From Diaporthe sp. PMI_573 (lineage: Eukaryota; Ascomycota; Sordariomycetes; Diaporthales; Diaporthaceae): 64,000 nucleotides of DNA. This document shows positions 21,125-30,496 of the stretch, piece by piece. The stretch's first letter is position 1. Every line of letters starts with the position of its first letter. Under the pieces are notes generated by a model that saw only the letters and a program-made list of their open reading frames with translations, was not told the DNA's origin and made no database searches. A program made the translations under genes and the position numbers. The stretch lies in the NCBI GenBank assembly GCA_021399435.1, contig JAJTUP010000094.1, positions 124,001 to 188,000 of the forward strand. The letters are read 5' to 3'.

Positions 21125-21700
21125 CTGTGTAAGTGACACCAGTTTACCTGAGTCATTGCCAGAATCTTTGCTATCAAAGATATCCAGCCGCTTCACCGAG
21201 ATTAGACAGAGGAACCAATGTTCCCGTGCTGAACCAGCTGTGCAGCGAGCCGCCCCAGGAGATGGCGATCAGGAGGAGAGTGCTAGATGCGATGAACAGC
21301 AGGCCGCCCAGCCAGTCCATCCGTTCCATTCGCTCCCGCAGTGTCGCCGGCGGAATGCGGAGGGTTAGGAATCACAGGACAAGCCCGAGCCCTACGGCGC
21401 AGAACGGGAACATGATATAGAACACCCATTGCCACGTGGTTCTTTGCGCGATTATTCCACCTTTTACTGGCCCAAGGCAATTCCCAAGGGCCCAGGCACC
21501 GAGTCTACTTCTAATCAGCCAATATTGAAGGGATCATCAAGCGTGCTGACATACACCAGGCCGTACCACTGAGGCCGATAGCGGAGGGGCACAATGTCTG
21601 TGAATATCACCAGGCTCAGGACATGAATCCGGTCCCTCCAAAGCCCTGGAAAGTGGATGAGAGGCTCTGATTAGGGTCCTTATCCATAGGCAGCATGATT
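21125..21700 (-). pseudogene. MFS transporter fragment (14-TM drug-efflux type)
   Basis: The minus strand reads 'FQGFGGTGFMS' and 'LCPSAIGLSGTAWCMSA', then 'LGPVKGGIIAQRTTWQWVFY', 'IMFPFCAVGLGLVL', a stop, and 'ATLRERMERMDWLGGLLFI' followed by 'LLLIAISWGG'. This is the TM5-TM7 part of a fungal drug:H+ antiporter (family pattern 'GP..GG...TTWRWVFY.N.P'). Several stops and frame changes are present, and both ends are missing. It would have been a plasma-membrane efflux pump. Confidence 0.7.
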
Positions 21701-22540
21701 TACATACATAACAACACGGAAAGCGACGATTAAAGATGTGTCTCAAGATCTTCTGGTATCGCAGATGTTCGAATTGCGGCTACAGAGACCAGATGTCTGA
21801 TCAGTCTTAAACTGCCAAACCGTGAAGGAAAAGGGATTGGGTGGATGGCCAGGCATCTGTCGATACAAGCGATGCTAAGAACGAGCCCGTCATTGCAGGG
21901 GTTGGGTTATATTCATGCGAGGATTGCTGCAATGACCCGCAAATACGGTTTCTGGGACAGATTTTACCACCTGTCGCATTCTTTGACCATTGTCGTATCA
22001 CTGAGAAGAGCCGCCGAATTCAGGCGAAGAGTAGAGCTGTCTAGGGTGAGGACGTGACCTGAAATGCCCCCTTCGACCCTCTCAATTGTTCGCGCAGGGT
22101 ACAGTAGCATTGTTGATCCAAGCATGAGTACTGCACTCAAAGCAGCTCAAAGTGGCTCTCCTATAGAGAAGTTTTATTCAAATCACTGCTATCGAGTGTA
22201 AAGCTGGAAACACCAACGAGACCTGGACAACAGGGTGCTGATGGAAGTGGCACATCGGTTGCGAATTCATGGACAAATGGGGACCTCACGCCAGCGGCTC
22301 ATCTCGCAAAATGCTGGCCGAGACTCCTATCTTGTTTCCGTAATCTTATTCGTCTCTCAGTAGCAGGGCTCTACCCAAGTACAATAATTGATAAATTCGG
22401 TATTCTCAGTGCTACTCAAGTCTCACGCCGCCGGACACAGGGCGGCTCTATCACTCCGTGCAAGAACCAGAAGATTATGAGAGAATAACCCGAAAATTTA
22501 CGCGTTCGCGCGAATTCCCTTTGGATTTTATCAGGTGCCC
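21701..22540. other. Undefined sequence
   Basis: Only short ORFs in all frames. I recognise no family, no terminal repeat and no direct repeat. Confidence 0.4.
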
Positions 22541-22582
22541 GCCCGACCGGAGTTGAATCCTGCACTATCCTACTGAGCTATG
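22541..22582 (-). pseudogene. tRNA-like remnant without anticodon arm
   Basis: The minus strand reads TAGCTCAGTAGGATAGTGC, a good D-arm / box A, followed at once by GGATTCAACTCC, close to box B (GGTTCRANNCC). The anticodon arm that should separate them is missing. It is either a deleted tRNA gene or the head of a tRNA-derived SINE. Both internal Pol III boxes are recognisable. Confidence 0.45.
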
Positions 22583-22939
22583 ATCATTCTTGAATGGTTT
22601 GCTTAGAATGAAAACGTCGTGGAGAAGATGAGAATTTGTCCAGAATCCCACAAATGATCCCAATAAAAGAAAGGGCGAGCTGATATAGCTCTTGAACTCG
22701 CCGCTGGACCTGGGACTTCCGGAATTCAATGGGTCGAATGCGATGCTACATCATCCTCCTCAGGTGCCGTGGGTAACGAGAGAAATATCCGCGATTCTAA
22801 ACTATTGCCGCGCGTACGAGCCTTTCTATTGGTTCTTTCATCTACCTCATACGGGCTTCCTTCGTCTCAGAATTCGAGGGTTCCTCTCAGCTTTTGTAAA
22901 CGGGCCCTAATTGTGTCTCAACATCCCAGAAGCTACCAT

Positions 22940-23630
22940 GCGCTATGGAAGATGCGTAGTCAACAGGCGGACCTAAAACCTGCAATGGCACTCGCCGTAA
23001 TGCCGGCCAAGATCCAGTCCACTGATGACAATCGCAACGCAACGGGTCCAAGATGGTTGATTATTGCATATTTGTCGAGCCCCAGCCGCACGAGGCTGCG
23101 AGGATTGCCGAGATACGGGGCAGGCTCACATACATCAACCACACCGATTACCACGCCTTGCGACAACGCCCCATCGTGCTCAGCGCCGAGTCTAAGAAAC
23201 CCGGGGAGGGCGGCCGGAATGCACAGCTGCAGCTCAGCGTCTGGCAGGCCGCACAGTGGACTGTTCTCGAGAACCTGCTCGTTGCCGGAGAGGGTGCAGA
23301 GCAGCCAACAACGATCCCTTTCCTCCCGGCCATCATCATCCAGGGCCACGAGTGGCACTTCGCCGCCACTACGAGGTCGGGCAACACCACGGTGCGCACT
23401 TCTTCTCCGTCCTGCTTCCCACCCGCTAACCGCCATTCTAGTTGGTCGAAGGAAAATGGCAATTTGGCGAAATTGGTCACAGCATTCAAGGTGGGGAAAA
23501 AGAATGCGGCAGGGCGCTTATCGATGGTGCCCGCAATTACGTCGTAATTCGCTTAGACCACGTGACGACTTATCCCCCGCAAAACGCAGCCCGTGAAATC
23601 GTATGCGCGACGCCTGATAAGTGCATTTGA
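22940..23630 (+). pseudogene. PD-(D/E)XK nuclease-like protein, C-terminal part
   Basis: From 23053 the frame reads 'MVDYCIFVEPQPHEAARIAE', 'TYINHTDYHALRQRPIVLSAES', 'AQLQLSVWQAAQW' and 'PFLPAIIIQGHEWHFAATTR'. This matches a fungal PD-(D/E)XK-like family (pattern 'INHTDY..LR.RPI..SIETK' then 'AQLQLG.WQAAQW'), with ESK as the E-x-K pair. A 50-nt intron at 23392-23441 (GTGCGC...GCTAAC...TCTAG) leads to 'LVEGKWQFGEIG', ending at 23630. Upstream residues ('LKPAMALAVMPAKIQST') are in another frame, so the N-terminal half is lost. Its last ~20 codons lie inside the Crypton's left end. Confidence 0.7.
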
Positions 23631-23709
23631 TAAGTCCCCCTCGACTTATCAAGGCCTCCAGCCTACCCAGCCCAGAAAAACACCACGTAGAAGGCCCCGA
23701 TCGGCCGAG

Positions 23710-26237
23710 ATGGCCGCGGACGACTCGTACACGGCCGCGGACGAGCGCGCCCGTGCCGCCCGGAGGGCGGGCCTCCAGGCGAAGAAGGACGAACAGCCGG
23801 CGAACACGGCGCGGAGTTACGCGGCGAAGCAGCGGGAGTGGAAGGCGCGTCCCCCGGCCGGCCCCCCCTTCCCCCCCCCCTTCCGCCCCTTTTTAAGTAG
23901 GGCCCCCTAGGCGGCTAACAGACGAATACCTATAGGCCTGGTGCCATACACCCCGGGCTGCAGCAGACGGCTCGCTCTATAGCTGGCCCGACGGCGAGCT
24001 CGTAACGCCGGACAAGCTGGCGGCGTGGCTCAAAGAGGATATTCTCTCACGACGCGTAGCGCCGCCGCGGAAGAAGCCACGGGCGCGGGGTAGGGGTAAG
24101 GGCAAAGGCGAGGCCGCACAGCTACGGCAACAGCTCGAACAGGAGCAGCTCGAGGCCGCGGCCCTGGCGGAGGCCGAAAGCCTGGCCGAAGCCCTGGAGG
24201 TTCCCCTGGCCGAGGCCGCCGAGCTGCTCGCGGACGACCGCGAGGGCTACGTGCCACCCACGGCCCTTGCGCCGGCTGCAGTAGACCTTACCGAGGGACC
24301 CCTGCTTATGAGGGGCACTCTCGACGCCTATATCGCGGCCGTTATCGAGCTCTGGCGGCTCCAGGTGGCCCACGGCAACTCGAATACGGAGAACCCCCGG
24401 GGCGCCGCCGTACGAGGCTTCCTTGAGCAACGGGGCCGGCAGCGGGGGAAGCACGACCGTGCCTCGTTTAAAGACCGCGGAGCCGACGGGATCCAGGCCG
24501 GCTATTCCCCCGATGAATGGCTCCGGATCCAGGATCTCCTTCTCAGCGGGGCCGCGTATACGCCGCAAAATCTCCGTACGCGAGTCGACCTCCTCTTCGG
24601 CCACTACTACCTCTTACGAGGGGAGAACCGCCGTAAGATGGAGCTTGCAGACCTATACCTACTCGACTATCCGCCTTCGGAAGGCCCGACCCCCCTGTGG
24701 CTGCCTCGTCAGCCTTTTACGAGACGGCAAGCTAAATAAGACGGCGAGGAAGGAGTTTATGGGCGCCCTCCGGCATAAGGATCCCTTATTCTGTACGCAG
24801 GGGGCCCTAGCACAGCTCTTCTTCTGGCGCTGGCACGTCGCCGGCGAGCCGCCCCCGTCCTTCCGGCGCCGTCAGGACTGGTATCGGATCAAGGTCCTCG
24901 TCGGACGGGACCGCGAGCAGGAGCTCTCGTACCCGACGCAGCTACAAGAGACCTGGCGTATCTTCGGCGCTGCCGGCCTTATCGCGTCGAAGAAGACACA
25001 CCTCCCGCGCAGGGTAGGCGCCCAGGACGCGGAGACCCACGGCACGTCGCTCGCCCAGATCTCGCAGGCCGGCCGCTGGAACCAGAGCGTGCTCTGCCAG
25101 GCCTATCTTACGCACCTACCGCGCCAGTTCATGCGTATCGTCGCTGGCTTCTCGGCGTCCCCGGGGGACTACTTCCTCGCGCGTGCGGCCCACGAACCCC
25201 CGTACGCCTTACAAAAGCAGCTCTGGCCGTGGATCGAGGAGTGGGAGCCCCGCTTTGAGGCACGCGCGCGCCGGCAATGCTGGGCAGAAGGCGGCCTCGA
25301 CGACGACGACCTAGCCGCCGATGGCTTCCTTAAGCTGATGCGGCGCCTGCGCATAGTACTCTTACAGGACCTGGCTGTCTTACAGCCCCGCTACCCGTCG
25401 CTACCCTTCTTCGCCTACGCCCCTTTTAACGGGCCCGAGTGGGACGAGTTCGCCGTCGCCGTGCGGTCCGACGCGGTAGGGGCTACGGAGCCGTTAAGCC
25501 TGCTCGTACAACGCGCGCTGCCGGAGCTAAGCGGCGTCTTAGAGAGCACGCGCGAGGCCCTCTTACAGAATAGCCAGCGGCTCGCCATCCGGCTAGAGGC
25601 CCGGCTAGAGGGGATTCAGGGCGGCCTCGATGCCCTCCTCCAGGGCAAGGTGCCTATCACCTTTACCGGCTACTTCGGAGCCGGGCCAGCAGTGGCGCCG
25701 GCGCCGGCGACAGCTCCTACCTTGAATCTCAATACGGCTCCGGCCCCGGCCCCGGCCGCAGAGCCTCTGGCACCAGGTACGCCCGTCGTTACAGCCCTAG
25801 CTAGGGTCTTTACGGTGGGGGACGTCTGGAAGGAGTGGGAGGAAGGGATTGCAGGCCGGCCGGCCGTGCGGGTGCTGGAAGAGACGTGGGGAAGCCGCTG
25901 GCGCCCGGGGAACAGGGTCAGGGTGCAGTTCTGTCGCCGGAAGGTGATCTGGGACGAGCTCCTGGCCCGTACGGCGTCCGGTAAGAGCAAGGAGGAGGCC
26001 GTTGCAGAGCTGGAGCTCTTACGCGCCGGCCGGAGCTTGAACCGGCTCGTCGACGAGCTCAGACAGCGCCGCCGGCGAGGCCAGGGTCAGAGCCAGGGCC
26101 AGGACCAGATACGGGTACAGGTAGGGACCCCCGTGCCCGATGACCCAGGCCCAGGCCCGGGACCAGGTCCGACTCGGGGCCAGGGCCATCGGGGGCGCCG
26201 GACCCGGCTAGGGAGGAGGCGGACCGCTGTTCGTTGA
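23710..26237 (+). pseudogene. Crypton tyrosine recombinase with GCR1_C domain, one frameshift
   Basis: Starts ATG 23710 (MAADDSYTAADERARAA ... NTARSYAAKQREWK). A possible 91-nt intron at 23845-23935 (GC...TATAG) restores 'WKAWCHTPRAAADGSLYSW', implying a rare GC donor or decay. Then 'GELVTPDKLAAWLKEDIL', a basic/Glu-rich linker, 'LLFGHYYLLRGENRRKMEL' (catalytic Arg region) and 'EGPTP'. Here a run of six C at about 24690 shifts the frame, and 'CGCLVSLLRDGKLNKT' follows. Then 'THGTSLAQISQAGRWNQSVL' and 'QAYLTHLPRQFMRIVAGF' (His/Arg and nucleophile Tyr region), and finally GCR1_C (FTVGDVWKEWEEGIAGRPAV ... RVQFCRRKVIWDELL). One base from intact. Confidence 0.85.
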
Positions 26238-26384
26238 CGGTAAGCCGGCCGTGTAGTTGGGTCTTTATATATATATCTATTTAGAAGACGTATTTTTGAA
26301 GATTAAAGAGCCGTAGGATCAGTGCATTGTTATCTCGTAGTCCTTGCAGCGGAGCCTAGCCCCCCATCCCTTCCCGGCGCTACA

Positions 26385-26515
26385 CACGCAAATATCTCGA
26401 CGGCCAGCAGCCTATACGGCGCCGCTCCTGGACCAAACGCACCGTCGGAGTGCAGCAGTCCCCCAGGCCCCGGAACGGCCTCGATTGGGCCGCTGGCCGT
26501 CGAGATATTCGCGTG
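26385..26515. repeat. Inverted repeat, 24-bp arms, inside Crypton right flank
   Basis: The left arm (26385-26408) begins CACGCAAATATCTCGACGGC. The right arm (26492-26515) is its reverse complement with one mismatch. The spacer is about 83 bp. It could form a hairpin or be a small foldback element inserted near the Crypton end. Confidence 0.65.
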
Positions 26516-26601
26516 CGCGGCGGCGGGCACTTATCAGATGGTAGTTGTGTAATCGCATACGATTTCCCGAAATTACTCCGCAAAACGACCCCACGATAAG
26601 T

Positions 26602-26839
26602 TCTGCTTATTCCGTAGCAGAGGCAGCGGTCTCTGGTGTGGATGGGAGAGCTAATTGAACGATGATTTCCAAAAGTGCGAGATAATCCCAGTACTCGGCT
26701 TTGACACACCTTAAGCCCGTTTCAACTTTTATTTCGCATGTCTTGACCCAGTTTTCAACATCTGATCTCAAGCTTTCTTCCAAAAACCTGTCATCCCGCA
26801 TAGATACCACGTTCTGTTCTCCCTGCATTGACTGCAAGG
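26602..26839. other. Flank of composite hAT element, weak minus-strand ORF
   Basis: A minus ORF (26837-26607) reads 'FLEESLRSDVENWVKTCEIK' and 'EYWDYLALLEIIVQLALPST', ending at a stop. It begins at the 8-bp target duplication, so an unknown gene may have been cut by the hAT insertion. I do not recognise the family. Confidence 0.3.
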
Positions 26840-26881
26840 CAGTGATCGGAATGGTCTGGTCTGGTCTGGTCTGGACCCCTA

Positions 26882-28866
26882 CCGTATTTTCTAAGCAAAT
26901 TCAGACAACCCCCTAGGCCGACACGGGCTTAGCTCCAACGCCACCAACACCATCCTAGCCCCACCATCTCCTTCCAAAAAGGCTCAGCCAGCTACAATAA
27001 TGCAATCCTCAATTGCCTCATCAGCTGTTATAAATTGGTTGGCTTCCTCTAAGAGAGTAACTGGCTCCTCTTCGTAAGGCTCTGTCTTGATTGTCGGCTC
27101 TTCAATGGTTTCCCAGCCTTGGAAGTCAATCTGGGAAGGCTCTATACCCTTAATACGTATCAAGCTGGTCTGGCTTCCATCAGGACGTATTGATATCCCA
27201 GTGTGGATAAATGCTCGCTGTACTATCTCCAAATGCTCTTCAAGTCGTCGAATAGCCTTTGCAACTACCCAGGTAGTCATAATACGTCTCTCAGATACCG
27301 TCCATTTCATATCTGGCTTCTCCTTCTCCTTCTTGGTAATGTACTCGTCTGTAAACTCCTCAAGCCAGAGCTTAAAAGGAGCATTGATAGCTGTATCAAG
27401 TGGTTGAAGGAGGCTTGTACAGCCTGCTGGAATCAGTGCTAGGAGTGCCCCAAGGTCCTTTAGCTGTTTCTTTATGCCTTCAGTGACGTGGAAAGAGGCC
27501 ACGTCCATAACCAAAAGAAGCTCTGTTTTAGCTAGCGGGGCTAACTCCTTGTCGATCCACTTGCTAAAGAGCTCTTCGTTATTATAAGCTGTAGGATTGA
27601 ATTCGACAGTGACGTCTGGGCTATAGAGGTGTTCCTCTTGTTGGTATATCTTCCCTGCTGGACCTGAAGCGCCGTGGAAGATAATCTTTGGTTTAAGACG
27701 GTGAATGCCATCAGCAAAGATATAGAGTATAAGTGTCGCTTGTCGCTTATCCCAGCCGCTTCGATCTGACTTAGCTAGAACTGATCTAACACCTTTGGTA
27801 TCGTACGAATAGCCAGAATTATACTCAAAAGGGATAGGAGTTTCATCAAGATTCATAATTGTATGTTTTGGAAACCGTCGAAGAGGTGAATTAGCCGTAT
27901 CCTTAGATAGAGAAGTAGAGGTAGAGGCTGTTGAAGCTGTTGGAGCTGTTGGAGCTGCTGGAGCTGTTGGAGCTGCTGGAGCTGTTGGAGTTGCTGGAGC
28001 TGCTAGAGCTGCTGGAGCTGCTGGAGCTGCTGGAGCTACTAGAGCTGCTAGAGCTGCTGGAGCTTGAGAGACCCTTCTGATAAACTTGACGAAATTATTC
28101 ACAACTTGAAGATACTCTTCAGGCAATTTGGTAGCCTTCTTAGTAACCTTCCGTCGTGAGATAATATGCCTCCTTAAGAACGCTTGGAACCAACCACTTG
28201 AAAAGACAAATAAATTTGAATTCTCAGGGTATATCTCCTTAAAGAGTCTTCTAGATTCCCGACGGAACCAGCCAACAGAAGCCACTCTATTCTCCGCCCG
28301 TCGTATTAAGAAAGCCTTATAGAGTTGGTCCTCAAGTTCTGGCCATTTAGGAGTATACTCACGTGAGTCTTCTCTTGCCACGATCTTGTCTCTTGACTTC
28401 CACCAACTATATATTGTCTGCTTGGGTATTTTGAAGAATTCAGAGGCCTCGGAGATAGTAGGAGGGCGATATCCAGCTGTTGAGGAAGGGAGATCTGATC
28501 GGATAGGTCCTCCGTTTTCGCCTAGAGCCCCTAGGACGCGATGCTTTTGGAGAAAGAGGAGGACCTCAATACGTTTGCGGTGTTTATAGGAACGCTCTAC
28601 GCGTCTAATAGGCTTAAAGAGTGGTTCCTTTCGCTCTGAAAGAGGCTTTGGCTTTGGCCCTGGCCTCTTCTGCTTGATATTTGCCGCCATGGTGATAGGT
28701 ACTGGAGATAGTTCCAAAAAGTCAACGAAGGCCTCAAAACAACGCGAAAGGTTGAAGGACGCGTTCAAGGACTGCTAGGCTAGATATGGTTAGTGTGGCG
28801 TTGGTGGCGTTGAAGCTAAGCCTGTGTCAGCCTAGGGGGTTGTCTGAATTTGCTTAGAAAATACGG
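26882..28866 (-). mobile_element. Complete pogo-type transposon nested in the hAT
   Basis: Inverted ends CCGTATTTTCTAAGCAAATT (from 26882) and AATTTGCTTAGAAAATACGG (to 28866), flanked by TA at 26880-26881 and 28867-28868. The TIR continues for about 38 bp to the 'cccccta' tract. The 1,985-bp element contains one intact transposase ORF on the minus strand. It is a different family from the 2025-4349 element in both ends and protein. Confidence 0.95.
26984..28768 (-). CDS. DDE superfamily transposase (pogo-type), intact
   Basis: A 594-codon ORF. The likely functional start is MAANIKQKRPGPKP at ~residue 27, because a basic AT-hook-like RPGPKPK stretch begins there. A Psq/HTH region follows (TISEASEFFKIPKQTIYSWW), then a CENPB-like helix block ('ENRVASVGWFRRESRRLF'), a low-complexity Ala/Pro/Thr tract at ~230-275 coded by 'gctgctgga' repeats, and the DDE core: NLDETPIPFEY, LLLVMDVASFHV and TSLLQPLDTAI, with 35 residues between the last two Asp. 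The acidic tail ends 'EDCIIVAG'. It lies within matched TIRs, so it is probably active or recently so. Confidence 0.92.
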   Translation of the reverse strand: MNASFNLSRCFEAFVDFLELSPVPITMAANIKQKRPGPKPKPLSERKEPLFKPIRRVERSYKHRKRIEVLLFLQKHRVLGALGENGGPIRSDLPSSTAGYRPPTISEASEFFKIPKQTIYSWWKSRDKIVAREDSREYTPKWPELEDQLYKAFLIRRAENRVASVGWFRRESRRLFKEIYPENSNLFVFSSGWFQAFLRRHIISRRKVTKKATKLPEEYLQVVNNFVKFIRRVSQAPAALAALVAPAAPAAPAALAAPATPTAPAAPTAPAAPTAPTASTASTSTSLSKDTANSPLRRFPKHTIMNLDETPIPFEYNSGYSYDTKGVRSVLAKSDRSGWDKRQATLILYIFADGIHRLKPKIIFHGASGPAGKIYQQEEHLYSPDVTVEFNPTAYNNEELFSKWIDKELAPLAKTELLLVMDVASFHVTEGIKKQLKDLGALLALIPAGCTSLLQPLDTAINAPFKLWLEEFTDEYITKKEKEKPDMKWTVSERRIMTTWVVAKAIRRLEEHLEIVQRAFIHTGISIRPDGSQTSLIRIKGIEPSQIDFQGWETIEEPTIKTEPYEEEPVTLLEEANQFITADEAIEDCIIVAG

Positions 28867-29338
28867 TAGACCAGACCAGACCAGTTGCTTACGTAATAAC
28901 CGGTCCGACCAGACCGGTCCGACCAGCAAGACCGCCAAGAAACGTAAACAGCTTAGCGCATTGGCCCTATGGTGTGTGTCCCCAGGCGAAATAAAAATAC
29001 AAACAAATACGGCTGAAGTTCACTCGTGGCAGTAATACACCTCTTTCTGATCGCTACCTCGTATTGGAGGCCATACTTCCAGATGTGTGATGTACCTGGA
29101 CGAAATCCCTTCTTTGCAATTGTCGCGCGTTTCACGTGGGTGATACGGTCCTGTACGAACTCATCCGGAGGTTCGTGATATCGAAGAACAGGGGCAGGTC
29201 ACAGAGTAGGGGTGGGTGATGGCGTAGGGACAGGAGATGGTGTAAGAGACGTTGAAGACTCCATAATAATAGCATACAAGCAGGTTGTTTTGGACTTGAT
29301 TGTTTTATGTGAGTGGAAAACAGCTGTTCTCAGGGTTC

Positions 29339-29373
29339 ATTCCTTATCCTTATCCTTATCCTTATCCTTATCC
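29339..29373. repeat. (TTATCC)n microsatellite
   Basis: About five tandem copies of the hexamer cttatc/ttatcc inside the non-autonomous hAT. Likely replication slippage. Confidence 0.85.
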
Positions 29374-29558
29374 GTGAATGTTCTAACTGCATTAGGCTAA
29401 GATTCAGCCACCCCGATCTATTTATAGCAGTTAATGGTCGGACCGGTCGGACCGGTCGGATCATGGTCTCGAGAAATCGCCAGACCAGACCAAGTCTTGG
29501 CGGTCTAGACCAGACCGAGACCAAGACAGACCAGACCATTCCGATCACTGCTGCAAGG

Positions 29559-29868
29559 AGAGCTGCTGTTACTTCCAGAGGAAGCTTTGCAGTCATCCCC
29601 GAAATCACAGTGCCCACATATGTGTTTCACTGGACAGTCTGATACGGCGTGTTTGCTAATGACAGAGACAATACCGTTAGATTTGTGTAGATCACGTTGG
29701 AAGGGAACCAGTGCCTTACCAGTCCGGCATCGTGTTTCAGAGTAACTCTTATTTGTTAATTGTCGGGCTCCACGGAAACTTACTACAAGTAGCAGAGTGG
29801 AGCGTATTGTATGTTATATGAAAGGTGGGGTAGTAAATTAGTGACGCGGAAGAGAAGAAACTTGGCGA
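29559..29868. other. Intergenic, no gene seen
   Basis: Sequence between two hAT elements without a recognisable coding signal. Confidence 0.4.
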
Positions 29869-30420
29869 CAGGGTTGAAAGCCACTCCACTCAATCCACTG
29901 GCTGCTCGAGTGGAGTGGGTGGATCATAATCCACTGAATGTCTCAGGATAGTGGATCCACTGGACGCTGTCGTGGATTAGGGTGGATTGGGTGGATTGGC
30001 AAATGCCTCAATTCGTGATGGCGAAGCTATTCCCGAAGCCCTTGCCCAGCTAAGTGCCCTGTTCCAGGCTCCAAGCGAGACTATCTCCAACTGGCTTCCA
30101 TCTCGTCTTGAACACTCGCCACCTGAGTAAGCCACTGTGTTGCCCACTCTTCAAGTTGTTGATCTGACATCGGAGCCAATTCGAGATTGACTCTTTCTTC
30201 ATCTATCGAGATAAAGAAGGGATCTAAATCATGAATAATACCCGCCCTCAGCCATGACCGCAATACCTGGCACATCCCGATAATCTGGGCTTCAAGTTGG
30301 TGGCGCAGAGGGCTCACCATCCGACCTGCTGCTGAGAAAAGACGCTCACACTCTGCAGACATGGGTTGTATTGTGAGAAAATCAAGCGCCATTCGAGACA
30401 AGTTTGGATACTTGAATCGG
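29869..30420 (-). pseudogene. hAT relic, transposase C-terminus and right end
   Basis: The minus strand reads 'YPNLSRMALDFLTIQPMSAE', 'CERLFSAAGRMVSPLRHQLE' and 'CQVLRSWLRAGIIHDLD', the hAT dimerisation block, nearly identical in pattern to the end of the intact transposase at 38835-41320. After the stop come 'atccact' repeats (29880-30000) and a terminus-like CAGGGTTGAAAGCC at 29869. The 5' part is missing. The relic abuts an intron of the sulfatase gene and may have replaced that gene's 3' end. Confidence 0.8.
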
Positions 30421-30496
30421 TTTTCGTGCAGTAAGAGTGTGTTCGAATCCCCCAAGCGATTTTTTAGGTGGACAACACTTCGGAAAATGAGAGGAC

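Larger units (their letters stand above)
23568..26601 (+). mobile_element. GC-rich Crypton-type element with inverted ends
   Basis: A strikingly GC-rich island compared with both flanks, carrying a tyrosine-recombinase/GCR1_C gene. Three collinear inverted matches bracket it: ACTTATC (23568-23574) with GATAAGT (26595-26601), GAAATCGTATGCG (23595-23607) with CGCATACGATTTC (26554-26566), and CTGATAAGTGC (23614-23624) with GCACTTATCAG (26527-26537). Cryptons are generally described as lacking terminal inverted repeats, so these are either unusual ends or recombinase-binding sites. No target duplication could be assigned. Exact borders are inference. Confidence 0.7.
26840..29550 (+). mobile_element. 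Non-autonomous hAT with perfect 8-bp duplication, host of nested pogo
   Basis: Ends CAGTGATCGGAATGGTCTGG (from 26840) and the inverse, ending CATTCCGATCACTG at 29550, both flanked by CTGCAAGG (26832-26839 and 29551-29558). Subterminal 'ggtctggtc' and 'gaccggtcc' motifs are repeated on both sides. Without the nested pogo element only about 0.73 kb is left, with no transposase, so it must be moved by a relative such as the element at 1-1190, which has the same ends. It is shown as + because orientation is unknown. Confidence 0.93.

Noticed and set aside
22769..23596. 275-codon plus ORF
   Set aside because: Overlaps the PD-(D/E)XK-like frame in another phase and has no recognisable domain. The motif-bearing frame is 23053 onward.
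25670..25990. 106-codon minus ORF in the GC-rich island
   Set aside because: GC-rich composition suppresses stops. It is antisense to the Crypton GCR1_C domain.
23568..26601. Starship-type giant element (DUF3435 captain)
   Set aside because: The tyrosine recombinase here carries a GCR1_C C-terminus and Crypton-style motifs and sits in a ~3-kb element, not at the edge of a large cargo region.
27900..28070. Tandem 'gctgctgga' repeats as a separate satellite
   Set aside because: They are in frame inside the pogo transposase and code for its Ala/Pro/Thr-rich linker.
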